Shown piece by piece: positions 1 through 11,622 of a DNA stretch of 64,000 bases (the first letter of the stretch is position 1; each line of letters opens with the position of its first letter). The position numbers were made by a program, and so were the translations under genes. Source of the stretch: Capillidium heterosporum (lineage: Eukaryota > Entomophthoromycota > Entomophthoromycetes > Entomophthorales > Capillidiaceae). Under the pieces are notes generated by a model that saw nothing but the letters and a program-made list of their open reading frames with translations, ran no database searches and was not told the DNA's origin. The stretch spans positions 1,488,001 to 1,552,000 of the forward strand of contig WBMQ01000004.1 of the NCBI GenBank assembly GCA_016630905.1, written 5' to 3'.

Positions 1-1
1 T

Positions 2-52
2 GGCAGCTACGACTCCAACGTCACTATGTCTAATGAGAAATTGAATTTGTAA
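2..52 (+). CDS. 3' end of an unidentified upstream gene (partial)
   Basis: An open frame runs from the window edge to a TAA at 50-52 and reads ...SYDSNVTMSNEKLNL. Its base composition is more GC-rich and codon-like than the AT-rich, stop-dense DNA that follows, so it looks like the tail of a gene on the plus strand. Only about 16 residues are visible and no family can be named. It could also be chance. Confidence 0.35.
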   Translation, partial: GSYDSNVTMSNEKLNL

Positions 53-487
53 ATAGATTCTGTTGAATTTTGTATATATATTATAACTTAATAAATAGTT
101 TTATATATGCATATTTGGAGACATTTGTATACAGATATATTTTTATAGTTTGGTGTGGTACACGATATATCCATATTTACGAAATTTCAGTATTTTGAAA
201 ATATTAATATAGTATACCCTTTTGGAGTTTACATTAAATACTTTATATAGTTAATATAGTTAACATATATTAAGAAAACTAATGTATACTCATAAATCTT
301 ACATCCTACCACTGATACTCTTCTATCAAAATATAGCATCCATATGCAGTGTATCTCAAAATACCTGAGCTACTATGCTCTCCAGTTCCTTGTTTTAGTC
401 ACGTGCAAATTCAACAGATAACGTGGATTTCAAGTTTGAATTTCAGACATTTTCAACTTTTCTTGAACAAGAACCAACTTTTAACTT
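53..487. other. Intergenic region upstream of PEX19
   Basis: About 435 bases, very AT-rich with many TATATA words, then a slightly more mixed stretch just before the PEX19 start. I see no ORF, RNA gene or clear repeat. The PEX19 promoter should lie in the 3' part. Confidence 0.6.
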
Positions 488-1522
488 ATGGTGGCCGAAC
501 CCAAGCCAAGTGAGCTCAACGACATCGATGACCTCGATGATCTTTTGGACGGTAAATTTAAAATTGTTAACTCCTGCTTACTATTTTAGATGCCCTGGGA
601 GATTTTTCAAAGCTTCAGCAGGATGCCCAGCCTATCCCCAAACCGGCTGCCACTACTAGCCAAGAGATAGACTTTGAAGCTGACTTTGCTGAACAACTGA
701 CTTTGGGTATGGAGGATCTATTGAAACAGGTAGCTAGTGGTGAAGACCTAACTAGTTCGTTGGATCAACTTCGGGCTGCTACACAGTCATTGGATGGCCA
801 AGCTCCTTCGACAGGTAAAGCGCAACCTACCAGCTTCCAAGATTCTATTGAGAGTACCATAAACAAGTTACAGTCTAGTTCTGACCAGGCTAAAGTAAAC
901 TTTACATTTAGTACAATTTCTAATTTGAATTTAAGGATGCAATTAGCAATGATGAGAACCCAGAGGCCTTGCTGGAGCAGTTAATGAAGCAGATGGAGGG
1001 AATGACTGACTCTCCTGACTTTGAAAAGGCCATTGAAGGCATGATGGGCCAGATAATGACTAAAGATCTACTGTACGAACCTATGAAAGATCTGCAGGAG
1101 AAGGTAAAGACCAAGTGTTTGGTATAAACTTTTATTTAAATGCATATTTAGTATCCCCAGTGGTTGGAAGACAACAAGGACAAACTGAGTGCCGATGAGA
1201 TCACCAACTATAAGAAGCAGGAGCAGGTTGTCAGCGAGATCATAGCGCTCTTTGACGAGCAGCAGTGTGATGACAAAGGAGAGCCTCTGAACAACGATAC
1301 TAACAATACTATCCAGCTAAAGGTTATGGGCCTCATGCATACTGTAAGTTTATTTTTAGTTTCTGTTTTGAAGAAAGTATACTGAAATTATCTTCAATTT
1401 AGATGCAGGATCTGGGACAGCCACCGGCCGACCTTTTGAAGCTGATATCCCCCGATATGGAGATCGACGCCTCTGGCCAACCTAAACTCCCCAAGGAGCT
1501 AGAGGAATGTAATGTTATGTGA
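488..1522 (+). CDS. PEX19: Peroxin 19, peroxisomal membrane protein import receptor
   Basis: Five exons: 488-551, 590-894, 936-1103, 1152-1343, 1403-1522. The start ATG at 488 gives MVAEPKPSELNDIDDLDDLL, the acidic N-terminus typical of Pex19. The middle carries the family's helical core (ENPEALLEQLMKQME, then LYEPMKDLQEKYPQWLEDNK). The protein ends in CNVM, a CaaX box predicted to be farnesylated, as in other Pex19 proteins. Pex19 is a cytosolic chaperone and receptor that binds newly made peroxisomal membrane proteins and docks on Pex3. All splice junctions keep frame. Length is about 282 residues, normal for the family. The next gene, panC, converges from the other strand. Confidence 0.93.
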
Positions 1523-1927
1523 CTTAATAACTTAGGAAGTAAATTTGCTTCGCAAACGTCCTATGTAAAAGTTTGAAACTTACCGATCTCTTCGGACCCT
1601 AAAACCTTTAGTCAATCGCGTAGTTGAGCTCCCCAACGATTCAAAGCTATGACCTATAAATGTAATGGTTTCTATATATCTTATGAGTGGTTTAATTATA
1701 TTTTATGGTTTATATTCTTGACTGTATAATTGTATATAAACTAAAATGGTTCATATTTAAGTTTATACTCGACTTGCTATTTGTGATTTATGGCGTATAT
1801 GGTATATTAAAAACTAACAAATAAAAGCAACTTTATTTATAGATATATATCTATGTTCGTTTATAACCTCCCAAATATTTAAAAGTTCATTCATAAAAGA
1901 CCAAAGCATAACCTCAAAGAAATTTAA
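1523..1927. other. Convergent intergenic region PEX19 / pantothenate synthetase
   Basis: About 405 AT-rich bases between two convergent genes. It should hold both 3' UTRs and polyadenylation signals, with AATAAA-like words near 1819. No gene is seen. Confidence 0.6.
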
Positions 1928-2870
1928 TCACAGCGTACAGTTCAAAAGTAAATTATCTATAAGGCGGACCTCACCACTACCTTCGGCATTCTTGACCTTT
2001 ATAGCTCCTGATGCTAGAGCCCCATTCTCTCCAATCACCTCCAACTCCTGCAAAGATTTAGGGTCGGCGATACTTAAATACTCCAAGTACACATTAGGGT
2101 ACGAGTCGAAGATCTGGTTTGCAGCTTCCATTAAAATGCTTTTCTCAGTCTGACCTTCCTGGACCAATGCCTCAATACGTTTCAAAGCTTTGAACAAGGC
2201 TAAAGCATCGCCCTCGACCACCTCCTTGGATAAATATCGGTTTCTACTGGACATAGCTAGCCCATTGACTTCCCTTACGATAGGCTGAACCAAAACTTGA
2301 GTGTCGATACACAGGTCCTCGACCATCGTTTTGACTACTCTACACTGCTGGGCATCCTTCTGACCCAGCAGTAAGTACTTGGGCTGCACGACGTTTAACA
2401 GCTTACATACGATGGTGGCCACCCCTCTAAAGAAGTGGGGACGAGTTACCCCCTCCAACTGTTTGGATAGGCCTAAAACTTCAATGAAGGTACCTTTCTG
2501 TTCAGAAACTTTTAACGTTATACCACTGGGGTAGAGCTCTTCGACCGAAGGTAAAAATACGGCGTTGGCTAGTCCAGTCAATTTGGCTATATCGGCTTCT
2601 ACATCCCTAGGGTACTTGTCCAAGTCTTCGTGGGGGGCGAATTGGGATGGGTTGACAAAGATACTTACTACTACTTTACCACCTAGTGCCTTGGCAGCTT
2701 GCACTGAATTAAAAAAGTTAGAAAAGATGCTGAAGTTGAAGGGTAAAAGGTACCTTACCTAGTTGGAGGTGACCGTCGTGTAGGGCACCCATAGTTGGTA
2801 CAAAGCTTACTGGTTCTACCTGCACCTTACGCCAAGCACGAACTTCGGATATGGTTTTGAAGATCAACAT
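1928..2870 (-). CDS. panC/PAN6: Pantothenate synthetase (pantoate-beta-alanine ligase)
   Basis: Two exons on the minus strand: 2870-2759 and 2703-1928, separated by a 55-nt intron; the product is about 295 residues. It joins pantoate and beta-alanine with ATP to make pantothenate, the precursor of coenzyme A. The first exon carries the HIGH-type ATP-binding motif in VPTMGALHDGHLQL. The second carries the family stretches VVSIFVNPSQFAP, LLGQKDAQQ and the KMSKS-like MSSRNRYLS. The start is the first ATG before the HIGH motif. Codons and length are ordinary for a fungal PAN6. The downstream neighbour on the same strand is pyruvate decarboxylase, with a 370-base gap. Confidence 0.95.
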
Positions 2871-3240
2871 TGCTACTCAAAACTGAAACCTTACGAATTC
2901 CTAGGATAAAGCTCTCAGCTTGGAATTTTCAGTTTATATTTTCGATTCAATAAAACTTCCCAAATCTAGATATAATTGGCCTGTTGTTTGGTTGATGGTA
3001 GGTTGGTGTTTTGCTTAGGTTTGGATGGTTGTAATCTTAAGTGATAGATATAGTATCAATTTCGATGATTTTTAATTATGTGAAGCTTATCTTTAAATTG
3101 ACAATGGTGGGAATGGTAGTGGTATGAGACCATGTTTCAAATAAATGTACTGCCAAAATGTACTCAATAAAGGGATATATGTAATAATAGTTAAAGTACA
3201 GTACAGTATTTATTTAAAGCACATATCTAATGGCATACTT
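2871..3240. other. Spacer between pantothenate synthetase and PDC
   Basis: About 370 bases holding the panC promoter and the PDC 3' UTR, both on the minus strand. Nothing else is supported. Confidence 0.55.
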
Positions 3241-4953
3241 TTAGATTTCATAGTTGGCCTTGGCAGTTAAAGAAGCTTGCTTGATGAGGTTATCGGGGGC
3301 ATCAAGTGGCTGCAGCTGAACCTCAATAAAGTTGATTTTTCCTGGGATCTTACCACCTTCTCGAATTTTGGTAGCAACCTGTTTCAGCTCAGACTGATTA
3401 CTTACAACTTCGACGATCCCTTTACCTCCATCCTCGCAACCAAAATAGTCCAAAGTTTTGAAGTAGTTCCAGTTCTGGACGTTGTTATACTTTCGCTGCT
3501 TACCGTGAATATGTTTTTCTATGGTATATCCCTTATTGTTAAGTAGGAAGATGGTAGCGCTGATGCCGTACCTAATCATAGTAGAGACGGACTGCACGGT
3601 TAGCTGGTAAGAACCATCACCTACCCACAGCATGACGTGGTCGTATTTTTTCGAATTCTGAATAGCAATACCGGCACCTAGGGCAGCTCCTACGGTGTAG
3701 CCTATGCTACCCCACAAAAGTTGAGTGATACATATAGTATCCTTGGGGAATCGAGTCTTCAATATACCAAAAACGGAGGTACCTGTCTCGGCAACTATCA
3801 CTGAGCCGGGAGTCGTAAGCTCCTGGGCAACCTTCCACAGATAGTCTTGGGTAACTTCTTTATCGGCTGGACTGGTATCAGAATCTAAAAGGCTTCTCTC
3901 GAGATTGGTGGAACTTAGCTTGACGTTGGCCAGGGCTTTCTCTATTTTAGGCATAAGTTGACGCATGCCAACATTCTGATACACGGCATTGAATACCTTG
4001 GTGAAATCAGAGTGCAGCTCAATTGTTTTATTCCGCTCCAGCTTGTAAGAGAATCCACCAGTATTGAAGTCGGATTTTATGGCACCAATTGACAAAATCA
4101 AATCGCTTTCTTCGACTAACTTCCTGGCTAATCCGTCACCTATCTCTCCTTGATAGACACCGTAGTAGTAGGGGTATTCTATTTCGTCGATTATACCTTT
4201 ACCCATAGGACTTGTTAGAACCGGCAATTTTATTTGATCCAACAGACTCTTAACCTCATGGACCACCTTGTGGCGTAGGATACAGGCATCTAGAATTACG
4301 ACAGGATTCTTTGCGTTCTTAAGGGTCTGAGCTACTCGATCAACAGCCTCAGATTCAGCCTCCTCGTCGTTCTGGACATTAACTAGCGTTTGTGGGTCGA
4401 GCCTACTCTTTTCAATCTCCAACTCAACGTTACATACATCGGTGGGCAAGGATATGTAGACCGGTTTAACCTTATCCCAACAATTAAAAATTACTCTATC
4501 AATCTCATCGAACGCCTTAGTCGGGGTGTCTAGTAAACAGTGGTCTACTGCGACCTTGGCAGCCATCTCATGGAAGGATTTGAAGTCACCATCGCCAAGT
4601 GTGTGGTGTAAGGTTGCGCCCGCCTTCTGGAATTTCAAAGCTGGTGAACCGACTATATGGACAACAGGAACTTTCTCAGAAAAGGCACCTGCAACCCCGT
4701 TGATGGCACTCAACTCGCCTACTCCGAATGTAGTTACTAAGCATCCCATTCCACTTACTCTGGAGTATCCATCAGCAGCATAAGCTGCTTCAAGTTCATT
4801 ACAGTTACCTATCCAACGTACATTGCTTGAATCTTCGATAAGATCAAGGAACTCCATGTTGAAATCGCCTGGTACGCCGAAGATGTCCTTAACACCGAAT
4901 TGATGGAGGCGTGTTAATAGGTAGTTACCAATCGAAATCTTTATACTGCTCAT
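3241..4953 (-). CDS. PDC1: Pyruvate decarboxylase
   Basis: Single exon, 570 residues, close to the usual 560-570 of fungal PDC. The enzyme is cytosolic, uses thiamine diphosphate and Mg2+, and converts pyruvate to acetaldehyde plus CO2, the committed step of ethanol fermentation. The catalytic Glu lies in CNELEAAYAADGY (E53), the His pair in TLHHTLGDGDF (H116/H117). The cofactor motif runs from GDGS (445-448) to NN (472-473), followed by GYTIEK with its catalytic Glu. The gene has no intron although most neighbours are split, as often seen for highly expressed glycolytic genes. It is followed upstream by a TATA box and a 1-kb spacer. Confidence 0.95.
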   Translation of the reverse strand: MSSIKISIGNYLLTRLHQFGVKDIFGVPGDFNMEFLDLIEDSSNVRWIGNCNELEAAYAADGYSRVSGMGCLVTTFGVGELSAINGVAGAFSEKVPVVHIVGSPALKFQKAGATLHHTLGDGDFKSFHEMAAKVAVDHCLLDTPTKAFDEIDRVIFNCWDKVKPVYISLPTDVCNVELEIEKSRLDPQTLVNVQNDEEAESEAVDRVAQTLKNAKNPVVILDACILRHKVVHEVKSLLDQIKLPVLTSPMGKGIIDEIEYPYYYGVYQGEIGDGLARKLVEESDLILSIGAIKSDFNTGGFSYKLERNKTIELHSDFTKVFNAVYQNVGMRQLMPKIEKALANVKLSSTNLERSLLDSDTSPADKEVTQDYLWKVAQELTTPGSVIVAETGTSVFGILKTRFPKDTICITQLLWGSIGYTVGAALGAGIAIQNSKKYDHVMLWVGDGSYQLTVQSVSTMIRYGISATIFLLNNKGYTIEKHIHGKQRKYNNVQNWNYFKTLDYFGCEDGGKGIVEVVSNQSELKQVATKIREGGKIPGKINFIEVQLQPLDAPDNLIKQASLTAKANYEI

Positions 4954-5944
4954 TTTTGAAGTGTAAAGTTAAAGCTGGAATGAGGCATGTATTTATAGTT
5001 GATGTCTGGCTTAAAATTCACGTCATTGGCTTTCCAGTTTAAACTTGCAGCGATGACGATGCAATTACAATATAAATCTATATTTAGCTTATCTTCAATA
5101 CAGTGCTCTTTCCAATATAATCGAGTCTAATGAGAATAGAATATCGAAAGTATATATATTACAATTCAATAAATCTCTTTACATTATTGTAAATATGTTA
5201 TGTCTTTTAGTAATGTTTTTGCTCGCTTTATCTTTATTTCATAGCGTCTATTCCATTTAAGTAGCTTTTAGTAGGTATCGACAAATGGCTCATTAATTTA
5301 TCAAATTTAATGATAAAGCTAAATAGCTAATGCTGAGATATTGGCTTCTTTTAATATGTTGAACCAAATCTCAGTCTTTGATAGTAAACTGATTCAATAA
5401 AACCTATTGTTAGGGTATATAATAAGCTCTTTTAAAATCTACACTACTGGCACTGGAGCCAAAGCAGTTATAAATACCTACATACTTGTTTCGAAATATT
5501 AGAAGGATTGCTGACACTAGGCTTAGGTAGAAGCACCTGTAGTCTTTTAGAGTAAAAGCATATTTGGTCTAATCATTTTAAATATACATAGTATATAAAT
5601 AAGCTTAAAATGTATCACTTAAATAGCATATGCTGTAGTATACTATATTATGCTTCAATAGTACTTTTATTACTATTTTACTCTGCTCTGATACATATAG
5701 TAAAGATCTATGTATAGTTCAATTTTATTGGAGCACCGATTCTAAATAACCACGTCTAAAGCTTTTCATTTGCCAAAGCTACAAATTTATAGCAAGTTTA
5801 TAACAAAGATTTGTTTAGGAATCACATTACAACTTTCTAAAGATTTGAAATCAAGCCAACACGATTATCTTTAGCTATTCCTGAGGAAAATTTAGTACAA
5901 CTGTGTCCAGTCAACCTGAAGTGTCAATATATCAAAGTTGAACG
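4954..5944. other. Divergent intergenic region PDC / POLD2
   Basis: About 990 bases shared by two divergent promoters. It is AT-rich, with many short TATAG/CTATA words and no ORF above background. No tRNA or repeat is recognised. Confidence 0.55.
4991..4998 (-). promoter_or_regulatory. TATA box of PDC
   Basis: CTATAAAT on the minus strand, about 38 bases upstream of the PDC start codon. The leader must therefore be very short. A strong consensus TATA fits a highly expressed fermentation gene. Confidence 0.55.
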
Positions 5945-7649
5945 ATGGACACCTTAAAGAAACAGAAGATCGAAAAAGTCAATCCATTTGGTGGATTCTT
6001 CAAGAAGAAAGAGGACATAGAAGATGTCAACCTCAATCAAAATGGCAAAGGCATCAAGTTGGAGATTCAACATCCTACTCTACCAAAACACATCGGCTTA
6101 TCTTACGAATCTTCAGATACCAATACAACTGTCAACAAACTGACATTCAACTTCCTGCAGCAGAAAAATGCCTTTTATGAATCACGATGTGTAGCACTTC
6201 GACAAAATTTGTTGGAACAGGCGACTGAAGTTTGGGGTAACCTTGGTTTTCAAGTATAAAGTTTTTAACTATAAATTTAGGCAAGTTTGTATTAGGACCT
6301 CCGATTGTAGAGCTGAAGGAAGGTATTCAAGCCTACTTAATAGGCAACATTAGAGCCGAGCTAACCTCAAAACTCAACTTCATCGAGGAGTCTAAAGCCA
6401 AGGTATGTCTAGCTTTCAATTTACTTTAATTGATTTTTTTAGTTTTGCAGCTCAGAAACTCCAGAAGTAGAAAAGTATTTTGGAGATGCTGACAAGTTTT
6501 ACATCTCCGACCCATTTGGTAGTATCCAACTAACCGGTAAAGTGTTGGAGGAATATGTTTTTTTCACAGGTACTGAAAGCTTCTATTTATAAACTAATAG
6601 GCTTTAGGTGTGATAGTAGGTGTTCGAGGAGTCTACAAAGCTGGCAAGTTGGAAGTTAATAGTGTCGTACTTCCTAAAATTTCACCTTACAAGCCTTTGC
6701 CATCCAATACAGGTAACTAATAGAATTTGTTGGTATTGATATTTTAGATTCGCAACCCAAATATATTGGTTTTGTCTCAGGGCTCAAGTTCAACGAATTT
6801 AACCCTAAAGTTGATGTTCTGAAAGATTTTTTTATGGATAACTTGGCTAAACCAGAGGTATCCAACCAAAACTTTAACATACTGAGCAAATTTGTAGGCA
6901 GATAGGCTGAGCATCATAAAGTTGATAATAGCAGGTGGTTCTCTGGACTACAAGGTAGGAGATGCTGATAAGGAGAACGGTAATTGGAACAAGTATCGAA
7001 AGGTAAAAAGAACTTTATATTGGCTACTAATAAAACGATTAGAAAATCAAAAAATTTGACACCTTTCTGACGGAGTTGGGTTTCTTTATGAAGGTTGCAG
7101 CCCTACCTGGACACTTTGACCCCACCGACTTCATGCCGTCCAAGCAACTTCACCCACTTTTGTTTACCAAATCACGGCAGCTAAGTAGCGTTACCACACC
7201 CTGTAGTCCCTACTCCACTTCTGTCGACAACCTAACGTAACTTTTCCATTCAAACGTCTCCTAATTTCTTTTAGACTGGTAGGGGATACTGGGAGTATCG
7301 TCCAGGACATGTGCAAGTACAAGAGCATAAGTCCCCTCGAAGCCCTCAAGTGGATGATACGCTACAACCTGCTAGCACCCAACATCTATGATACAGTGCC
7401 CTGCCAACCTATGGAGGAGGATCCCTACATTATGAAAGTGCTGCCCCACTTGATATTTACCTCCAACTGCTCCAAATTTGAGACCGAGTTGACAGAATGT
7501 AAGTTTCGAAATTTTGACAATTTTTTAATTTTAAATTTTTAGTCGATGGGCAAAAAGTGCGGCTATTGGCCATCCCCAACTTCCACGAACAGCCTAAATT
7601 GATACTTATCGATGTCAATACATTAGGATTTGAGACAGTTACCTTCTAA
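5945..7649 (+). CDS. POLD2: DNA polymerase delta small subunit (B-subunit, POLD2 / Cdc1 / Pol31)
   Basis: Nine exons: 5945-6236, 6281-6402, 6443-6569, 6608-6712, 6748-6857, 6898-7002, 7043-7236, 7275-7498, 7543-7649. The joined frame is open throughout. The N-terminal part contains the OB-fold region (KYFGDADKFYISDPFGSIQL, then VVGVRG-type strands). The C-terminal part is the inactive phosphoesterase fold typical of B-subunits, with KLIIAGGSLD, VAALPGHFDPTDFMPSKQLHP and CPHLIF-like strands. B-subunits lack the metal ligands of true phosphatases. The protein tethers the third subunit to the catalytic subunit of the replicative polymerase. It is convergent with, and about 350 bases from, the POLD3 gene whose product it should bind. 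Confidence 0.92.
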
Positions 7650-8000
7650 TTAGTAACATGAAATTCAGCTTCTATTTTAGTTGAGGCTTTGTGCAAGCAT
7701 CTAGTCTTCTATATCTAATAAAAGCTTATCCAAAGTAGCATGTAGTTTTTTATACTCGATTAGAAATACCTTTCATTTTAATCTAAGTTACATACCAAGA
7801 AGCTATCAGTTTCAAATAACTTTATACCAATCCTAAACTAATTTTTATTAGATGAAACTTTTTAATTTTTTAGCTACTTGTCATGCTTTAGAAAAGGATG
7901 TTATATGTATTTGAAATTGATGTAAACAATAAGAAATGAAAACTGGATATGAATACTAAAATAAAATAAGTTTTGTTTATCGACTTAAACTAAACGCTAT
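7650..8000. other. Convergent spacer POLD2 / POLD3-A
   Basis: About 350 AT-rich bases holding two facing 3' UTRs. No feature beyond AATAAA-like words (near 7717 on plus) is seen. Confidence 0.55.
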
Positions 8001-9673
8001 CTAAGACTTCTTAAAGAAGTTGAGAATGGAAGGTTGGTTAGCTTTCCCATCCTTCTTAGCCGATTTGCCTCTAGGTTTATCAGCCTTCTCATTGGTAGCT
8101 TCCGACACCCCATCGCTATCCGGCTTTCTTTTGTGCGAAGATTCAACTTTGACCTCCAGCTCATTTTTAGCTGGAGCTTCAGCCTTAACTTTCACTTCAT
8201 GTTGCTTTACATTTTCAATGGGATGTAGCACCTTTTCCTTGACGTTCTTAATGAGGTATTTCCCACCAGGACCTTTGGACATCTTCATGTTAGATACGGA
8301 AGTAGTCCTCACGTTAGGCTCTTCTTTAACTTGGGTGGCACTAGTGTCTTTGGGGACGGTCCAAGCATCTAGAGAAACGTGCTCTGCCTTTTGTGATTTG
8401 GAGGTCGGTTCCGGGGACCCAATAATGTCCTCCTCTTCGTTCTCTGGGAAGAGTTCGTCACCTAGTTGCTCCTTCTCCTCTTCGTCGTCAGAACAAATGA
8501 TTCGTTTGGACTTGGGTACGCTGTAAGGCTGTTCAAAATCGTCACTATCTGAGCCGCTGCTTCGTTCTTCGTCCATCAGTATTTTTTCGACATGGGTGGG
8601 GCTAAAGTATTTAAAAAGTTAGTACCCACCAAGGTTATAAATCATTAAGCTTACACTTTGGCCTTCTCTTCTTCACTATCATCAACGACTATACCATCCT
8701 TTTCTTCCTCACTAATAATGTTAATAAATTTCAAACAAATGGTTTACAATAATGAAACAGGCCTTTTGTTGGTACTTTGGACATTGAAAAAACTAGTTTT
8801 AGTCTGAAAATAAGGTTAGTTTGTATTGTAACTTTAATTATTACTGGTGTCTTTTGAACTGCCTTTGCCTTTTTCGCCTTGCTTCCACGCTTCTTGACCG
8901 CCAGCTCCGCTGCTTCTTTAGCTTTTCTTTGCTCCCTTCTCAAAATAATTTCTTTATCTCGCTCGGCTTTAAGTAGAATCTCGTTTTCCCTCTTGTAAAG
9001 ATTAGAGTATGTGGCTTATAAAAAACACCTTTACGCTCAACCTACTCTTTCCCAGTTGAACAAAATTTAAACTATCCAGGATGGGAATCCCTTTACTTCA
9101 AATACGTTAGTCATCATATCTTAAAGCAACACACCTCCTTAAAAAACCTTCTCTTTCATGTACATCTATTTCACTTTCGGATTCTTGATCATCCTAGGGA
9201 CAGATAAGTAAAGTCAAGCATGAAACAAATTTACTGCTGGTGGAACAGTTTGTACTTTCAAAATATGCTTGTTAAAATCCTGCTGAAGGTCATCAGTTTG
9301 TTCTTCTAAAGATTTGGATGGGTCGAAATTCCTAAAAACTTTTCCAATATCCTCTTCGTGCTTAAGCTCATCTTTAAGAAACCCTTCAATAACGTAAACT
9401 GGTTGAACCTCCTTGATGTTTGCTATTTGCCCATTTTGAAATTGCTCGATAAATTCTAAAAGAGACCTAAACATTTAGTAGATTAAAATATAAATAAGCT
9501 ACTTTTGCGCATCTTCAACATCACATTTAAATTTATAAATGAGTTCGTCAAGTGTGACCTACAACAATTAAAACCAAATATAAAAATAAACTTACAATTA
9601 TCGGTCCCTCGCTTTTCTTTTCCTTTGATATACTGCTGTCAAACCTCTTTGCCAAATACACAATTTTATCCAT
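8001..9673 (-). CDS. POLD3: DNA polymerase delta third subunit (POLD3 / Cdc27 / Pol32), copy A
   Basis: A gene with at least eight exons; the start ATG is at 9673. The N-terminus (MDKIVYLAKRFDS, then PIIVTLDELIYKF) is the winged-helix domain that binds the B-subunit, with VQPVYVIEGFLKDE as a recognisable strand. A long charged, lysine-rich linker follows (RREQRKAKEAAELAVKKRGS, TSFFNVQ). The last exon (8001 to about 8606) ends in QPSILNFFKKS, a canonical PCNA-interacting peptide (Q-x-x-I-x-x-F-F). Pol32-type subunits link polymerase delta to PCNA and support processivity and break-induced replication. POLD2 lies convergent next door. A second paralogue lies at 35764-37779. Confidence 0.88.
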
Positions 9674-9924
9674 ACTACTCGGTTGAAAAGCTCTTTAGAT
9701 ATCAAAAATGTTTTAAAGAATTTGTTGCATCAGTCACGCAAACTTGAACATTTGAGCTGCATAGTATATATATATCATACCCATGATTTATTGTAGCCAA
9801 TAAATAACACATAGCATACAAATTCACCTATTTCATTGAGTACTGCAATAATAACTATGCAGTTGGAATAGTGCTTGGATTCTTCTATACACAAAGCTAA
9901 ATGATGCAGTAATCAGCTTTTTCC

Positions 9925-10313
9925 ATGGACAACAACGTTTTATCAAGCGAAGGTTGGTTATATTGAATTGAATTATTGGTACCAATTGTAGATAGCCATA
10001 CTAAGATACAATTAGCGAACCAGTTGCCCGGTTTATTACAAGATTTGGATTTAAAAGAAATGTCTGAGAATTTAGTACCCAATTTAGAGCCAATTTTAAA
10101 TCCCATTCGTGTTCCTAGTACTTCGAAAGGTAACTTTTCTATAAACATTTTACTCATTTTCAAAAGAAAACAGCAAGCTAAGCTTTCACGAAGCCTACTT
10201 TTTTGATGGTAAAGTTCAATTTATTTATAGTGCTTACTGTTTTAGATTTTCAAGACAATTTAGAAGACAACTTCTTTTACGACGACCATGTGTTGATTTC
10301 GAATGAATTGTGA
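9925..10313 (+). CDS. Small four-exon gene, unknown function
   Basis: Exons 9925-9952, 9992-10129, 10167-10208 and 10246-10313 join into one frame of about 91 residues that ends at TGA. All three introns are 37-39 nt with GT...TAG/AAG ends, and each lands in a phase that keeps the frame open, which argues for a real gene. The product starts MDNNVLSSEDSHTKIQLANQ, has a leucine-rich middle (LPGLLQDLDLKEMSENL) and a very acidic, aromatic tail (FFDDFQDNLEDNFFYDD). No signal peptide or membrane segment is seen. I do not recognise the family. It lies between the POLD3-A promoter and the convergent UBC6 gene. Confidence 0.6.
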
Positions 10314-10588
10314 TATAAGAAAGGGCTGAATCTATCTGCAGTAAAATGTTGTTTATATTTCGGATATTTAATGCCTAATTTTATTATTTTATCATTTCCT
10401 AGTTTCATATTTAGTCAATGCGCTTTAAATTAATAATTGTAGATTTTACAGTACTGCAACTTAGTAGATAGCTGCACTATATTGTGTAGAGATAATCTAT
10501 TTATTATAGTTAAGATAAAAGTCGAAACTACTCGTAAAGTATAAAACCTTTGAAATAAAATAATAGGTATAGTTTAATATGTTCTAAC

Positions 10589-11622
10589 TTATTTAGTTAG
10601 TAAGTATAAGAGTAAAGCTAAACAAGCCACAATTAATGCATCAGTAACAAAGGTTGAGCGATTGGGTAGGTTCCTCTGAGCCGGTATATTAATATTTCCT
10701 TGAATAGGATTTGAACGGGCTATATTGGCATTTTGTTCTGCTTGCCTACTCACTTCTTCCTTGCTTTCAACAGCGCTTTGAGAAGAGCTCTGTTTACTAG
10801 AGCATGGTTCAACTTCCTTTTTATCTTCTGACTCTTCTTTCTCATTAGACTTGGCTTTAAAGTCTACTAAGGATAAAAACTCTTCATCTGCATCAGTATG
10901 TTTGGCACCAAGCTCTGGGTAGCTGAGGTCCAACTCGGAAAGCTTTACATTACAAGTTGGGCAGGACCATTTAATAGATCTTTTGAATAGTGTTAAATGG
11001 CATGTGATTAATAAAAATAGGTACTTTTCAGCCGTTGCTTTGCGGCTTTCATCGGGACTATCTATACCTCCTACCGATCCTTCTGCTTTAGTTGGGAATA
11101 CGGAAATCAGAGCGATTAAAACGGTAGATACTTACTAATGTGAATATTAGAAAATAGAGATATGTATTACTGCTCCAAGAAGGCTGCCAAAACTCTGGAT
11201 GGTAACCAGTGATTGTTAAGCAAATCTTGGTGTCTAATTGAAAACGACCGTTGGGCTAATAGTTCTCTTTTAGCTTCCTTTAGAGTTAACTATACTTACA
11301 GTCATTAAGATTATATTCGGTGGCTTGAATGGATACTCTGGTGGTAGTAATATTCTACCATGGTATCTATTCAAGAAACTTAGCACAAAAAAGCTCTAGA
11401 AAACTCACCTGCCATTTTCAAAGGGTGTATCTTGTGGTCCTAGTATAGTAAAATGCCAGTCAAATAAATCCCCTTCACAAGGCTGGACTATAAAATTTGG
11501 ATGGGAACTGTCTTTGGATATGTCCTTCCATTCCTTCATAAGTCGTCTTATGGCTAAGGATACAGTAAGCAAAAAACTTTAGTTTATAAAATAATACCTG
11601 GATTTTTAGTGTTGTAACTCAT
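10589..11622 (-). CDS. UBC6: Tail-anchored ubiquitin-conjugating enzyme E2 J (UBC6 / UBE2J)
   Basis: Multi-exon minus-strand gene; exon 1 is 11622-11598 (MSYNTKNP). The UBC core follows: IRRLMKEWKDI, then GPQDTPFENGRYHGRI, YPFKPPNIILMTPNGRF, and the active-site Cys in TKICLTITGYHPEFWQPSW, the form seen in UBE2J proteins. After the core come the family stretch VFPTKAEGSVGG and a short CPTCNVKL element. A charged linker leads to a C-terminal membrane anchor (DALIVACLALLLYLL) with a one-residue lumenal tail (K). Ubc6 enzymes sit in the ER membrane and charge ubiquitin for ER-associated degradation. The junction after QPSWS works only with a downstream TAAG acceptor. Confidence 0.92.

Noticed and set aside
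8020-8526. 168-codon plus-strand ORF
   Set aside because: Antisense shadow of the last POLD3-A exon; Ser/Leu-rich text mirrors its acidic codons and there is no motif.
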